Assembly (NCBI GenBank): GCA_030740315.1
Contig: JASLXN010000033.1
Coordinates: 1 to 5,151 of the forward strand
Source of the DNA: Dehalococcoidia bacterium
GTDB lineage: Bacteria; Chloroflexota; Dehalococcoidia; JACVQG01; JAHKAY01
DNA length: 5,151 bases
Direction of reading: 5' to 3'
In this document: piece by piece, positions 4,205 to 5,151 of the stretch
Layout: the number at the start of each line of letters is the position of its first letter
How positions within the stretch are numbered: position 1 is the first letter of the stretch
Translations under genes and position numbers: made by a program
Notes under the pieces: model-generated
Told to the model about the DNA's origin: nothing
Databases searched by the model: none
Seen by the model: only the letters and a program-made list of their open reading frames with translations

Positions 4205-5151
4205 TCACAAGGACGGTCGCCAGCCGCTGAGCCGCTTAAGACCGTCCTCAAGGTCGTCGTCGTTAACGGTGAGGGAAAGGCGGATGTAGCCCTCACCAGC
4301 ATTACCATACCCAACTCCCGGGGTGACCACCACGGCGAGTTTATCCAGCAACTCGGTAGCCAGGGAGACAGAGGTGTACCCCGCGGGCACCTTTGTCCAT
4401 ATATACAGGCTAGCTTTAGGGGCTTGTGCTTTAAAGCCAGCCTGGTTGAGCACCTCTATCAGACGGTCACGCCGGCGCTGGTAAATGGCGTTGTGCTCCG
4501 TGATGCAATCCTGAGGGCCTTCCAGGGCTGCTATAGCCATCTCTTGGACGGCCTGGGGAATGCCTGAGTCTATGTTGGACTTTACCTGCATCATGGCGTG
4601 CACTGCATCAGCATTACCCACCAACATGCCGATGCGCCATCCGGTCATGTTGTAGCTCTTGGACCAAGAGTGGAACTCTATGCCTACATCCTTGGCACCG
4701 GGGGCTTGGAGCATGCTCACAGGGCGGTAGTCATCAAAAGCCACCTCGGTGTATGGGGCGTCATGGCACAACACAAGGTCATTGTTTCTGGCAAAGGCCA
4801 CTGCCTTCTCAAAAAAGTCCATCCCGGCTACAGCGGCGGTGGGGTTGTTGGGGTAGTTGAGCCACAGCATTCTAGCTCGCTGGAGCACCTGGGTAGGTAC
4901 CGCATCCAGGTCAGGGAGAAAACCGTTCTCTTCGGCAAGAGGCATGTAGTAGGGCTGGCCCCCGGCCAGCAGGGTGCCCATGCGGAAGGGTGGGTAGGAG
5001 GGATCTGGCACCAGTGCCACATCCCCGGCGTCTATAAAGCTAAGCGCCGCATGGGCGATGCCCTCCTTGGAGCCGATAAGGGGTAGAACCTCCTTGTCTG
5101 GGTCAAGGGTCACTCCAAAGCGGCCCTCATACCAGCGAGCTATGGCCTTGC
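4205..5151 (-). CDS. dapL: LL-diaminopimelate aminotransferase (5' truncated)
   Basis: The reading frame is open from the window's right edge to TGA at 4207-4205, giving about 315 residues of a class I/II PLP-dependent aminotransferase. DapL enzymes are about 385-410 residues, so some 75-90 N-terminal residues lie outside. The GTG at 5113 lies inside the conserved RFGVTLDP segment and is not the true start. Counting from that GTG, visible motifs are LIGSKEG (12-18, phosphate-binding region), NYPNNPT (86-92), CHDAPY (116-121, PLP-contacting Asp), SWSKSYNMTGWR (149-160) with PLP-linking Lys152, and YIRLSLT (276-282) with the substrate-carboxylate Arg278. By family knowledge DapL converts tetrahydrodipicolinate plus glutamate to LL-diaminopimelate in one step of lysine (and peptidoglycan) synthesis. 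The YNMTGWRIG and EFHSWSK wording resembles DapL of the Dehalococcoides type. Another class I aminotransferase acting on a different amino acid cannot be excluded from sequence alone. Confidence 0.8.
   Translation of the reverse strand, partial: KAIARWYEGRFGVTLDPDKEVLPLIGSKEGIAHAALSFIDAGDVALVPDPSYPPFRMGTLLAGGQPYYMPLAEENGFLPDLDAVPTQVLQRARMLWLNYPNNPTAAVAGMDFFEKAVAFARNNDLVLCHDAPYTEVAFDDYRPVSMLQAPGAKDVGIEFHSWSKSYNMTGWRIGMLVGNADAVHAMMQVKSNIDSGIPQAVQEMAIAALEGPQDCITEHNAIYQRRRDRLIEVLNQAGFKAQAPKASLYIWTKVPAGYTSVSLATELLDKLAVVVTPGVGYGNAGEGYIRLSLTVNDDDLEDGLKRLSGWRPSL

Noticed and set aside
4598..5086. Plus-strand open frame of 162 codons within the aminotransferase region
   Set aside because: It overlaps fully with the conserved dapL coding strand and encodes no recognisable protein.

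Overview
The window looks like part of an anaerobic bacterial chromosome with moderate GC content. It carries the 3' part of an ATP-dependent aromatic-ring reductase operon, and convergent to it are two housekeeping genes. Genus-level identity cannot be read from the sequence. The HflX and LL-diaminopimelate aminotransferase sequences, and their adjacency, remind me of Dehalococcoidia (Chloroflexota). That is a recollection-based inference, not something shown here.

Left part, plus strand (1-2938). A 5'-truncated gene encodes a 2-hydroxyacyl-CoA dehydratase / benzoyl-CoA reductase catalytic subunit, closest in its C-terminal signature to BcrC/BzdN. It is followed by two paralogous ATPase/activator subunits of the BadF/BadG/BcrA/BcrD family (256 and 294 aa, BzdP- and BzdQ-like) and by a 2[4Fe-4S] ferredoxin (91 aa, BzdM-like). 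The order catalytic subunit - P - Q - ferredoxin matches the Azoarcus-type (bzd) class I benzoyl-CoA reductase. In that system ferredoxin donates low-potential electrons to the PQ ATPase dimer. ATP hydrolysis there drives electron transfer to the catalytic pair, which reduces benzoyl-CoA (or a substituted analogue) to a cyclic diene-CoA. The second catalytic subunit (BzdO/BcrB) is not visible and would be expected upstream of the window.

Between the catalytic gene and the first ATPase gene lies a compact regulatory region. It has a perfect 14-bp tandem direct repeat that starts at the stop codon, a sigma-70-like promoter with an extended, perfect -10 element, and a strong Shine-Dalgarno sequence. 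The ATPase-ferredoxin module may therefore be transcribed separately as well as by read-through. The ferredoxin start codon overlaps the stop codon of the preceding gene.

Middle (2939-3013). A short AT-rich convergent intergenic region contains a symmetrical A-tract/hairpin/T-tract element that can terminate transcription from both sides.

Right part, minus strand (3014-5151). hflX, a ribosome-associated GTPase, lies downstream of a 5'-truncated aminotransferase gene that is most likely dapL (LL-diaminopimelate aminotransferase, lysine pathway). An 84-bp gap with two small palindromes separates them. I saw no tRNA, rRNA, CRISPR array, insertion sequence or attachment site.
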